Positions 27,664 to 35,162 of a DNA stretch of 64,000 bases are shown piece by piece. The translations under genes were made by a program, and so were the position numbers. The notes under the pieces are model-generated. The model was not told where the DNA came from. It made no database searches and saw nothing but the letters and a program-made list of their open reading frames with translations. Every line of letters begins with the position of its first letter. Positions within the stretch are counted from its first letter, which is position 1. This DNA comes from Clostridia bacterium (GTDB lineage: Bacteria > Bacillota > Clostridia > Oscillospirales > Acutalibacteraceae): positions 1 to 64,000 of the forward strand of contig JAILMJ010000041.1 of assembly GCA_024692685.1 (NCBI GenBank), in the 5' to 3' direction.

Positions 27664-28185
27664 TCAGAACCGCTTTCTTATGTAAGTGAAAGTTTCCTTT
27701 TCTCCTTTTTCCGCAAGCATTCTCAAAAGAAATTCTATCTTATCGGATGTTCCGGAGTCTATAAACCTGGTTTTCTTGCCTTTGAGAAAATAATTGAGCG
27801 GGCTTTCGTTGCTGTAGTTGCTTCCCATATAATTCTTGCTTGCGGCAACACGATCGCAGAACATTTCAACAATGTATTTATCCGGCATCGGAACAGGCTT
27901 AACGGTTTTGGTTTTGAAATCGTAATCTGTCCAATACTCAAAATGATGTTTGTTTCTGCCTTTGTGGTGCATCCAGGCTGCCGAATGACCGACTGTTTCG
28001 CGTTCTTTCTCATTAGGACTTCTGAATCCCTGATAATATTTTCCTCCGGGAATGAACTCGGTAGGCGAGTATTTTGAAAGGTCGTGCATCAGCCCCTGAA
28101 GGGGAATGCCGGCCTTTATGCAATTTATCAATACCTTGTTTCTGTGACATGTGACAGTCAAAAAATGCTTGATGTAATTACTCAT
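27664..28185 (-). CDS. DUF5662 family protein
   Basis: This 173-residue soluble protein has conserved His/Asp-rich motifs (LMHDLSKYSPTEF, SAAWMHHKGRNKHHFEYW, MPDKYIVEMFCDRVAASK) diagnostic of the DUF5662 family. The spacing of the HD and HH motifs suggests a helical metal-binding fold like an HD-type hydrolase; this is an inference. The start has GGAAGGTG eight bases upstream. It is the first gene of the minus-strand unit and diverges from dnaA. Confidence 0.85.
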   Translation of the reverse strand: MSNYIKHFLTVTCHRNKVLINCIKAGIPLQGLMHDLSKYSPTEFIPGGKYYQGFRSPNEKERETVGHSAAWMHHKGRNKHHFEYWTDYDFKTKTVKPVPMPDKYIVEMFCDRVAASKNYMGSNYSNESPLNYFLKGKKTRFIDSGTSDKIEFLLRMLAEKGEKETFTYIRKRF

Positions 28186-28216
28186 TTGACGTTCACCTTC
28201 CGCTTATTCAAAAATT

Positions 28217-28245
28217 ATTATATCATCTCTATATTATTATTTCAA
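28217..28245 (-). promoter_or_regulatory. sigma-A promoter of the DUF5662 operon
   Basis: TTGAAA (28240-28245), a 17-bp spacer and TATAAT (28217-28222) on the minus strand, about 30 bp upstream of the start codon. Confidence 0.78.
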
Positions 28246-28369
28246 CTACTTTTAGAGGTGCGGTGAAAGAAAATGCATACATATAGTTGATGCCGGATTT
28301 CGGTCGGTTATTTCCACTTTTTTTCTTTTGGTATCAGTAGTTGAATACTATATAAATATTAATATTTGC

Positions 28370-28398
28370 TTGAAAATCATAGTTCTATGTGCTATATT
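28370..28398 (+). promoter_or_regulatory. sigma-A promoter of dnaA
   Basis: TTGAAA (28370-28375), a 17-bp spacer and TATATT (28393-28398). It leaves a leader of about 80 nt with two short hairpins before the dnaA ribosome site. Confidence 0.7.
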
Positions 28399-28483
28399 AT
28401 ATAACGAGTATGGTTAAACTGGGAGATTATCCCCGTATAGCCTTGGGTGATTTCACCCGATATGAATTGTTAGGAGAATTCAG

Positions 28484-29788
28484 ATGGAATCATTAAATGA
28501 GATGTGGAACCTTGTGTGTGAGGTTCTCAAACAGGATCTCAGCGAGGTCATTTTTAATATTTGGTTTGCGCCGATAAAAATAAACAGTTTCGACGGAAAA
28601 AGAGTCGTGCTTGAAGTCAGCGAATTTAAGAAGAATATTATTGAGAAGCAGTTCGGAGATGAACTTTCTTCAGCCTTCAGGACTGTCACAGGCCTCGACG
28701 TTGAAATAATAATGGTTGACCCCGACCGTGAACTGACCTTTGATAAAAAGGAGAATAACGATAACTTCTACGGCTCTGAGAATAACACCTTCGAAACTTT
28801 CGTAGTCGGCCCGTCAAACAGGTTTGCCTATACCGCCGCTCAGGCTGTTTCGGAGACACCTGTCGTAAAGTATAATCCGCTGTTTATTTACGGTTCATCG
28901 GGTCTCGGTAAGACTCATTTGCTCTGCGCTATCAAGAACGCGGTGCTCAAGAAGAATGCCGATGCAAATGTAATATTTACAACCGGTGAAGATTTTGTCA
29001 ACTACATAATGGACGGACTGAAAAACAAGAATATGGATACAGTTCGTGAAAAATTCAGAAACTGCGATATTCTCCTTGTTGATGATATTCAGTTCATTGC
29101 CGGCAAGGAGTCTACACAGGAAGAGTTTTTCCACACCTTCAATTCCCTTACCGCAGACGGCAAGCAGATTGTTCTTACATCCGATTCCACTCCCAAAGAG
29201 ATGACGGTTCTTGACGCCCGTTTGCGCTCAAGGTTTGAGCAGGGACTTATGGCCGATATATCTACTCCCGACCTCGATACGAGAATGGCGATTATTCAGC
29301 AGAAGGCTGCCGAACTGGATATGGAAATTCCCGGTGATGTGGTCGAATATATCGCGGAAAAGGTCAAGACAAACATAAGACAGCTTGAAGGCGCCGTGAA
29401 GAAGATTCATGCGTTGATTAATCTTGAGGGTTCACCCATCACAATAGCTCTTGCCCAGAACGCCATCAGGGATATAGCGAGCGAAGGCCTGCCTGTGAAT
29501 GAACTTGTCGGCAAAATCATTTCGGAAACGGCGAGAGCTTTCGGTATTCCGAATTCCGATATCGTTTCCAAAAAGAAAGATGCCAAAACCGCGAAGGCAA
29601 GGCAGATTGCTATTTTCGCCATAAGAGAGTGTACCGACCTTACTCAGCAGGAAATCAGCGAGTTTTTCGGCGGAAGAGACAGAACGGCGATTCATTACGC
29701 TCTCAACAAAACTTTACCTATGATAGACAGAGATGCGTCACTGCGCAAGACAGTTGAAAACATCATTAAGAACGCCAAGGAGCAATAA
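28484..29788 (+). CDS. dnaA: chromosomal replication initiator DnaA
   Basis: This 434-residue AAA+ protein has an N-terminal domain I (MWNLVCEVLKQDLSEVIFNIWF), a short domain II, and Walker A GSSGLGKT (137-144) with Walker B LLVDDIQ (197-203). The sensor region includes SRFEQGLMADI, and a C-terminal helix-turn-helix domain IV is present. The start has TAGGAG. Two things are unusual. The DNA-binding signature, normally GGRDHTTV, reads GGRDRTAI here (396-403), so the base-contacting His is Arg400. And dnaN, recF and gyrB do not follow; ftsY does. It may be the only DnaA, moved from its usual place, or a second paralog. Confidence 0.95.
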   Translation: MESLNEMWNLVCEVLKQDLSEVIFNIWFAPIKINSFDGKRVVLEVSEFKKNIIEKQFGDELSSAFRTVTGLDVEIIMVDPDRELTFDKKENNDNFYGSENNTFETFVVGPSNRFAYTAAQAVSETPVVKYNPLFIYGSSGLGKTHLLCAIKNAVLKKNADANVIFTTGEDFVNYIMDGLKNKNMDTVREKFRNCDILLVDDIQFIAGKESTQEEFFHTFNSLTADGKQIVLTSDSTPKEMTVLDARLRSRFEQGLMADISTPDLDTRMAIIQQKAAELDMEIPGDVVEYIAEKVKTNIRQLEGAVKKIHALINLEGSPITIALAQNAIRDIASEGLPVNELVGKIISETARAFGIPNSDIVSKKKDAKTAKARQIAIFAIRECTDLTQQEISEFFGGRDRTAIHYALNKTLPMIDRDASLRKTVENIIKNAKEQ

Positions 29789-29791
29789 CAA

Positions 29792-30715
29792 ATGGGCTTT
29801 TTCAACAGACTCAACAAAGGGCTGAAAAAAACACGCGACAGTATGTCGGGCGCCATAAATTCGGCTCTTTACGGCAAAAATGAAATAGACGATGAATTTT
29901 ACGATGATCTTCTTGAAATACTGATTATGGCCGATGTCGGCGTAAAAACATCCGAAGAGATAGTAGACAAACTCCGTGATGTTGTTTTCAAAAAGAATCT
30001 TCATAAAGCCGATGATGTTAAGACCGAAATCAAAAATATCGTTTCGGATATTCTTTCAGGCGGAGAAGAGGTCGATATGATAACCATACCCTCCGTCATT
30101 CTTGTTATCGGCGTCAACGGCGTAGGCAAAACCACTTCAATAGGCAAACTTGCCGCAATGTTTAAATCTGAGGGCAAAAAGGTTATTCTCGGCGCCGCCG
30201 ATACCTTCAGGGCCGCGGCCATCGATCAGCTCGAAATCTGGGCGCAAAGGGCCGGAGTTGACATTGTCAAGCATAAAGAGGGAGCCGATCCTGCTGCCGT
30301 CGTTTTTGACACCATTGAAGCCGGTAAGGCAAGAAATGCAGATATTATAATCTGCGATACGGCGGGCAGACTCCACAACAAGAAAAATCTGATGGACGAG
30401 CTCAATAAAATTTACCGCGTAATGGACAGACAGCTTCCTTACGCCGACAGAGAGATTCTTCTTGTTCTTGATGCCACAACCGGTCAGAATGCCGTCAACC
30501 AGGCAAAGGAATTTCTTGATGTTGCCGAGATTACGGGCATTATACTTACCAAACTAGACGGTACCGCAAAGGGCGGTGTAGTTCTTGCAATCAAGAATGA
30601 TTTGAAAGTTCCGGTAAAATTCATAGGAGTCGGCGAAGGAATAGATGATATGAGACCGTTTGTTCCCGCAGATTTTGCCGAAAGTCTGTTTGTGGATTCC
30701 GAAAGGGATGACTGA
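29792..30715 (+). CDS. ftsY: signal recognition particle receptor FtsY
   Basis: This 307-residue SRP GTPase docks the SRP-ribosome complex at the membrane. The N domain is helical, and the G domain has GVNGVGKTTSIGKLA (P-loop), DTFRAAAIDQL, DTAGR and TKLDGTAKGG. The acidic A domain of longer FtsY proteins is missing, as in many Gram-positives. AAGGAG overlaps the dnaA stop, with only three bases between the genes. Confidence 0.96.
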   Translation: MGFFNRLNKGLKKTRDSMSGAINSALYGKNEIDDEFYDDLLEILIMADVGVKTSEEIVDKLRDVVFKKNLHKADDVKTEIKNIVSDILSGGEEVDMITIPSVILVIGVNGVGKTTSIGKLAAMFKSEGKKVILGAADTFRAAAIDQLEIWAQRAGVDIVKHKEGADPAAVVFDTIEAGKARNADIIICDTAGRLHNKKNLMDELNKIYRVMDRQLPYADREILLVLDATTGQNAVNQAKEFLDVAEITGIILTKLDGTAKGGVVLAIKNDLKVPVKFIGVGEGIDDMRPFVPADFAESLFVDSERDD

Positions 30716-30721
30716 GTTTTT

Positions 30722-31327
30722 ATGGACTACATTATAGCTACTCACAATCTGAAAAAAAGAGATGAACTGTGCCGGATACTTGCGCCTCTCGGCTTGAAAA
30801 TACATCTTGCCGAGGAGCTCGGAATAACCCTTTCCGATCCCGACGAAACAGGTACAACTTTTGAAGAAAACGCTTTTATCAAAGCGGATACCGCCTGCAA
30901 AGAGAGCGGATACCCATGTATAGCCGACGATTCCGGACTGGCCGTTGATTATCTGAACGGGGCACCGGGCGTTTATTCGGCGAGATACTCGGGTGATCAC
31001 GGCAATGACGATCTCAATAACGAGTTGCTGCTCAGAAATCTTGAAGGTGTTCCTAATGAAAAGAGGTCAGCCGGTTATGTCAGCGTAATTTGTTGCGTTT
31101 ATCCGGACGGTGAAAAGATAACCGTCAGAGGTGAGTGCAGGGGCAGAATAGGTTATGAGTATATCGGTGACGGCGGTTTTGGTTATGATCCTCTGTTTTT
31201 TCCGGATGAGTACGGCTATAAAAAAACTATGGCTCAGCTTACCGCTGACGAAAAAGACGCAATCAGTCACAGGGGCAAGGCGCTCAAATTATTTGTGAAA
31301 GAGTTGGAGCGGAGAAATGACAAGTAA
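30722..31327 (+). CDS. rdgB: XTP/dITP pyrophosphatase RdgB
   Basis: This 201-residue HAM1-family enzyme removes non-canonical purine nucleotides (ITP, XTP) from the pool. Seen motifs are IIATHNLKKRDEL at the N-terminus, FEENAFIKA, IADDSGLAVDYLNGAPGVYSARYSG, FGYDPLF and SHRGKAL near the end. It starts six bases after ftsY and its 3' end overlaps yhbY by 11 bases. Confidence 0.95.
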   Translation: MDYIIATHNLKKRDELCRILAPLGLKIHLAEELGITLSDPDETGTTFEENAFIKADTACKESGYPCIADDSGLAVDYLNGAPGVYSARYSGDHGNDDLNNELLLRNLEGVPNEKRSAGYVSVICCVYPDGEKITVRGECRGRIGYEYIGDGGFGYDPLFFPDEYGYKKTMAQLTADEKDAISHRGKALKLFVKELERRNDK

Positions 31328-31772
31328 GGAAAGAGCACATTTCAGGGCAATGGCAAACTCACTTGAGCCCGAATTCCAAATAGGAAAAAACGGTATGACT
31401 CAGGCTCTCACAGCGCAGACGCTTGACTCTTTCAGAACAAAGGAACTCATTAAAATAAAAGTTCTGCTCGATTCCGCGCCCGATTCTCCGAGAGATTTCG
31501 CGGAAAAACTCGCCGCTTCAACCGGCAGCGAGGTTATACAGGTTATCGGCGGCATCATTGTTTTATATAAGGAGAATCCCGAACTTAATAAAAAGCAGGT
31601 CGAAAGTACTTCCAAAAAGAAGACCAAGCCGCTTGCAAATGTGAAGGCTAAAAAGGCGGCGGCTCAGAAAAAGGAAGCCCGTGAAAACGCCGCCAGAAAG
31701 AAAGATTTTTATGAGAAGAAGCGCTCTTCTGCCCAAAACGGCAGATCGCAGACAAAATTAAAAAAATTTTAA
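31317..31772 (+). CDS. yhbY: CRM-domain ribosome-assembly protein YhbY
   Basis: Residues 1-95 are a CRM RNA-binding domain with the GxxG loop in EFQIGKNGMTQALTAQ and the motif FAEKLAASTGSEVIQVIGGIIVLYK. It is linked to 50S subunit assembly. The C-terminal 50 residues are a Lys/Ala/Arg-rich tail not found in the shortest homologues, probably an RNA-binding extension. GGAG lies seven bases upstream of the ATG inside rdgB. Confidence 0.92.
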   Translation: MTSKERAHFRAMANSLEPEFQIGKNGMTQALTAQTLDSFRTKELIKIKVLLDSAPDSPRDFAEKLAASTGSEVIQVIGGIIVLYKENPELNKKQVESTSKKKTKPLANVKAKKAAAQKKEARENAARKKDFYEKKRSSAQNGRSQTKLKKF

Positions 31773-31777
31773 TATAA

Positions 31778-31806
31778 TTGAGACAAAATTGTAATTTTTA
31801 TATACT
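31778..31806 (+). promoter_or_regulatory. sigma-A promoter of smpB
   Basis: TTGAGA (31778-31783), a 17-bp spacer and TATACT (31801-31806), 32 bp upstream of the smpB start. Confidence 0.7.
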
Positions 31807-31838
31807 AATAATTAGCAGAAGCTGTGAAAGGAAGCGTT

Positions 31839-32297
31839 ATGGGCAAAACAGAGGGTAATAAACCCGTTGCTCAAAATAAAAAGGCGTACCACGAATATTT
31901 CATCCTTGAAAAATACGAGGCAGGCATTGAGCTGTTCGGTACTGAGGTTAAGTCGATACGCCAAGGCAAGGTAAACCTTAAAGATTCCTGGTGTTCGATT
32001 ATAGACGGCGAGATATTTGCGAACGGTATGCACATAAGTCCCTATGAGCAAGGCAATATTTTTAACAGAGACCCTTTGAGAGTAAAGCGGCTTCTGATGC
32101 ATAAAAAGGAAATCAGACAGTTATATTCCAAAGTAAAGCAGGAAGGCCTGACGATTATTCCGCTTTCTCTTTACTTCAGCAAGGGCAGAGCCAAATTGGA
32201 AATTGGTCTGTGCAAAGGCAAAAAACTGTATGACAAGCGTGAGGCGGCCGCTCAGAAAGAAGCGCAGAGAAAGATTGAGAGGTCTGTCAGATTCTAA
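31839..32297 (+). CDS. smpB: tmRNA-binding protein SmpB
   Basis: The ATG at 31839 has AAAGGA eight bases upstream; the GTG at 31824 lies within that site and was rejected. The 152 residues match Smp[28 protein letters not shown], then [11 protein letters not shown], and the basic C-terminal tail ([20 protein letters not shown]). SmpB carries tmRNA into stalled ribosomes. The ssrA gene follows 32 bp on. Confidence 0.97.
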   Translation: MGKTEGNKPVAQNKKAYHEYFILEKYEAGIELFGTEVKSIRQGKVNLKDSWCSIIDGEIFANGMHISPYEQGNIFNRDPLRVKRLLMHKKEIRQLYSKVKQEGLTIIPLSLYFSKGRAKLEIGLCKGKKLYDKREAAAQKEAQRKIERSVRF

Positions 32298-32329
32298 ACC
32301 GGCACGATTTGCCGGGAAAACAAAGAAAT

Positions 32330-32678
32330 GGGGATGAAAGGATTTCGACGGGGAATTCGATCCCGGATAAGCGAGTAGCGGGGCGGGACCGCTTTAAAAT
32401 CCGTAAAACTTAAATTTAAACGACAACACTAAAGTTGCTCTTGCTGCTTAATTAAGCAGCCGTCTCTGTGCGGAGGACTGCGGCCGCATAAGGGGCGTCG
32501 ATAAGCAGTGAACGTGAACGGGTAATTCCGGATATCCCGTCATGACTTATCCGGATACTGAGCTTCCAAGCCCGCATACCGGCGTTTTGGCGAGGGAATT
32601 TTAAATGGTATGATACACTCGTAGAAAGTCCCTGCAAAGATTTTTCGGACGCGGTTTCGATTACCGCCATCTCCACCA
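32330..32678 (+). ncRNA. ssrA: transfer-messenger RNA (tmRNA)
   Basis: The 5' end GGGGATGAAAGGATTTCGACGGG and the 3' end GGTTTCGATTACC...CTCCACCA form the tRNA-like domain, with an encoded CCA. The tag reading frame ends NDNTKVALAA followed by TAA (32419-32451). The codon just before AAC is TTA, not the usual GCN, so the exact resume codon is uncertain. It rescues stalled ribosomes with SmpB. Length of about 349 nt is normal for a one-piece tmRNA. Confidence 0.97.
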
Positions 32679-32752
32679 TTTTACTATCCGTTGAACTGTC
32701 ATTGAGCAGTTCAGCATCAAATAAAAGCTCTCTCAGAAAAAGGAGGGGAAGA

Positions 32753-33919
32753 ATGAGTAAGAAAGTAAATACAGCAGCGATAGGTACTGCTGCCGTCGTG
32801 TTAAGCCTTGCGGCGGTTATCGGAGTTCTGGGTTTCAAAGCGAAGGACGTGAAAAAAGAAGCTGTTACACCTTCAACCGGTTATCAGAGTGAATACAAAA
32901 CAGAAGATGTGTCGACTGAGTTTCAGACCGGGTTTACCACAGAGTTTTCTTCTTCTTCGGAAACTCCTTCATCCATCCCGGAAACTTCTCAGATTCCGAC
33001 TGAAACTGCGGAAAGCACAACCGGGGCAGGGGGAGTAACACAGGCCATTACCACGGCTCAGAATGCAATAACCGAAGCCGTGACCAGGGTCATATCAACC
33101 ACTGCCGTCAGGGAGAGTAAAACCGAAACCACAACCGCTGCCGCTTCCACTACTAAACCGGCGTCAACAACCGCGGCTCCCGGTGATGTGACAGTTCCCG
33201 AGCTTGAGGATGAAGATCTCAAAAAGGGCGTTGCTCCGGTAACATACGCCGTGAGTGAGAATCTTTCTCCCGATATGTCAATAGTAGGGCTTTACAGGGA
33301 AGGCTACAAGGTTTGGGGACCTAAGAATTACATATTCAACGATGATACCGCTGAGGATTGTATGCAGAGGAAATTCGGCTACAATGTTCTTTATGACGCA
33401 GGAGCAAATCTTATTGATTTCAGCATCGATACTGCGCGTATAAAGTTCAATTACGGCGGCGAAGCGTTTATGATTCAGCTCTGGAAAGGACAGTATATTT
33501 CCGGAGATGTAGGAACAGTAGGCGGTGAAGTCGGAATCTATACCCGCGATGAGAACGCTTCTTCTGCTATCGGGCACTATAATTGTGCCGATAAAAGCGA
33601 CTGGTTGAATATGGAAATGACCATTCTTTGGGATGAAGCGGGTAACGGCAATTACATTCCTCAGTTTACCAGAAAGTATGAACCCCACTGGTGGCTGACG
33701 GGTTATGTTGACGGCCAGCTAAAAAACAAGCGTGATTCTTCACCGCTGCGTATTCTTTGCAGAATCACGTTTAAGGATCAGACACAGGCTTCAGCTTTTG
33801 AGTCCTCTCTTATCAAAGCGGGATTCAATTCGGTCAAGACGTTTAATCCAACTGTCAAAGACACCTGCAAGAGAAGCGACAGAGATGTGATCTTTGTCTG
33901 GCAGGATGTCAGAACTTAA
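32753..33919 (+). CDS. exported DUF4474-domain protein (first of a tandem pair)
   Basis: The ATG at 32753 has AGGAGGGG just upstream and gives 388 residues. A signal-anchor helix (about 8-28) is followed by about 130 residues of Ser/Thr/Glu-rich low-complexity stalk. A compact domain then carries the DUF4474 signature (KFGYNVLYD, ARIKFNYGGEAFMIQLWKGQY, GGEVGIYTR, HYNCADKSDWLNMEM). It is 30-40% similar by eye to the next gene, so the pair arose by duplication. Function is unknown. It is the first coding gene after ssrA, 75 bp on. Confidence 0.85.
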   Translation: MSKKVNTAAIGTAAVVLSLAAVIGVLGFKAKDVKKEAVTPSTGYQSEYKTEDVSTEFQTGFTTEFSSSSETPSSIPETSQIPTETAESTTGAGGVTQAITTAQNAITEAVTRVISTTAVRESKTETTTAAASTTKPASTTAAPGDVTVPELEDEDLKKGVAPVTYAVSENLSPDMSIVGLYREGYKVWGPKNYIFNDDTAEDCMQRKFGYNVLYDAGANLIDFSIDTARIKFNYGGEAFMIQLWKGQYISGDVGTVGGEVGIYTRDENASSAIGHYNCADKSDWLNMEMTILWDEAGNGNYIPQFTRKYEPHWWLTGYVDGQLKNKRDSSPLRILCRITFKDQTQASAFESSLIKAGFNSVKTFNPTVKDTCKRSDRDVIFVWQDVRT

Positions 33920-33937
33920 TAAACCGGAGGGTTAGCA

Positions 33938-35101
33938 ATGAATAAAAAAAGCATAATAATCATAGCGGCATGTGCGGTGCTTGTTATTGTCGGTTCGGTT
34001 ATTGCCGTCCCGAAAATCAAAAACGCGCTCGGCTCCGGCAACAAGGTTGCCGAAATTGAGTCGACAACTGAAAGCACCTATGAATATGAAGAGCCGTCTT
34101 ACTCTGTGCCCGAAGCTTCCGAAACGGTTTCCGAGACGGAATCCGTCACAGAAGCCATAAGCAAAGTAATCAATGCCACAAAGAAAGCGGCACAGAAAAA
34201 CACCAAGAAGACAGTCAAGGCTAAAACAACCGCAAAGCAGACTTCTGAGCCGAAGTTCGTTGAGCGCCAGATAGGTGACGATGCAAAATCATCATTCCTC
34301 GGTTACCGCTATTCCTCCGACGGTTATTATTACTGCGACGATAAGGACTGCTGGCAGAAAGGCGTTGGCTACAACGAAGTTTACGATAAGTGGGCTCCTG
34401 TTGCCGCTATGTATATTGACCAGGTCAGAATCCGTTTCCAGTATGGCGGAAAGAACTGGATGATACAGTTCTGGAAAGGCCAGTACGGTTATGTTCTTAT
34501 CGGCGCCGAGATTGGTATCTACACCTGTGATCTTAACGATTATAAAGGCGGAACCGGAGACATCAATCACTTCAACTGTGCCGAGAAGTCCGACTGGATG
34601 AAGATGCAGCTTGACTGTTATTACTGCCAGGGCGGAAAGGGCCAGTTCAAGAAGGTATTTACCCGTCCTTATGATACATATTGGTGGGCAACAGGCTTTG
34701 TGAGAGGCCAGCTTCAGAAATATACTGCTCCCCGTATAGAACTTAAAACAAAGAACAGAATCACATTCAAGACGGAAGAAATGGCAAATATCTTTGTCCA
34801 GGGTCTTAAACAGAGCGGATTCTCGCGTGCGGCGGCCGCCGACAATCTTGTCAATGACTCCTATTATATGAGCGGCAAGGATGTCTATGTTCTTTGGCAT
34901 ACAATCTATCATGATTGTTTTGTGGGCTACGAGTCATTCAATAATACCACAAAGGCGCAGAGCACAACTGCCGCTCCCACAACGACTCAGGCTCCCACTA
35001 CAACTCAGGCTCCCACAACGACAGAGGCTCCCACCACCACAACAACAACGACAGCGCCTGCTGTTCCCGAAACTCCTGACGAGAATACTCCCGCAGCATA
35101 A
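33938..35101 (+). CDS. exported DUF4474-domain protein (second of the pair)
   Basis: This 387-residue protein has an N-terminal hydrophobic signal-anchor (SIIIIAACAVLVIVGSVIAV), a charged stalk, then the DUF4474 core (KGVGYNEVYDKW, VRIRFQYGGKNWMIQFWKGQYGY, GAEIGIYTC, NHFNCAEKSDWMKMQ). The C-terminus is a Pro/Thr repeat (APTTTQ units) like a wall-spanning or glycosylated linker, without a sorting signal. GGAGG lies nine bases upstream of the ATG, 18 bp after its paralog. Function unknown. Confidence 0.86.
   Translation: MNKKSIIIIAACAVLVIVGSVIAVPKIKNALGSGNKVAEIESTTESTYEYEEPSYSVPEASETVSETESVTEAISKVINATKKAAQKNTKKTVKAKTTAKQTSEPKFVERQIGDDAKSSFLGYRYSSDGYYYCDDKDCWQKGVGYNEVYDKWAPVAAMYIDQVRIRFQYGGKNWMIQFWKGQYGYVLIGAEIGIYTCDLNDYKGGTGDINHFNCAEKSDWMKMQLDCYYCQGGKGQFKKVFTRPYDTYWWATGFVRGQLQKYTAPRIELKTKNRITFKTEEMANIFVQGLKQSGFSRAAAADNLVNDSYYMSGKDVYVLWHTIYHDCFVGYESFNNTTKAQSTTAAPTTTQAPTTTQAPTTTEAPTTTTTTTAPAVPETPDENTPAA
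34973..35044 (+). repeat. 18-bp tandem repeat coding APTTTQ units
   Basis: Four in-frame copies of an 18-bp unit (APTTTQ, APTTTQ, APTTTE, APTTTT) near the 3' end of the second DUF4474 gene. Such repeats can vary in number by slippage. Confidence 0.8.
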
Positions 35102-35117
35102 AATCAAACAACAGATT

Positions 35118-35148
35118 AAGGCACCCGTTTTTTATCCGGGTGCCTTTT
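35118..35148 (+). terminator. Rho-independent terminator of the DUF4474 pair
   Basis: AAGGCACCCG (35118-35127) pairs with CGGGTGCCTT (35137-35146), and TTG follows. It is 17 bp after the stop and also lies just beyond the minus-strand beta-helix gene, so it may act for both. Confidence 0.82.
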
Positions 35149-35162
35149 GCTGTTTTATAAGT

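Larger units (their letters stand above)
28186..28483. promoter_or_regulatory. dnaA/DUF5662 divergent intergenic region
   Basis: This 298-bp, AT-rich gap holds back-to-back promoters for DUF5662 and dnaA. TAGTTGA occurs three times: inverted at 28242-28248, and direct at 28284-28290 and 28338-28344. Two small hairpins lie in the dnaA leader (GGGA-TCCC near 28420 and GGGTGA-TCACCC near 28446). No clear TTATCCACA-type DnaA boxes were found by eye on either strand, so it does not look like a standard oriC. Confidence 0.6.

Noticed and set aside
28186..28483. Chromosomal origin next to dnaA
   Set aside because: No cluster of TTATCCACA-like boxes was found on either strand. The only near matches (around 28312 and 28425) have two or more mismatches. 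dnaN is absent and gene direction does not switch cleanly here.
32692..32713. Terminator of ssrA
   Set aside because: TGAACTG and CAGTTCA form a hairpin just after the tmRNA, but no T-run follows, and the next gene starts 40 bp on. It may be a processing site or read-through point, so it was not called as a terminator.
34950..35060. CRISPR-like array
   Set aside because: The short regular repeats are in-frame Pro/Thr codons of the DUF4474 protein without unique spacers.
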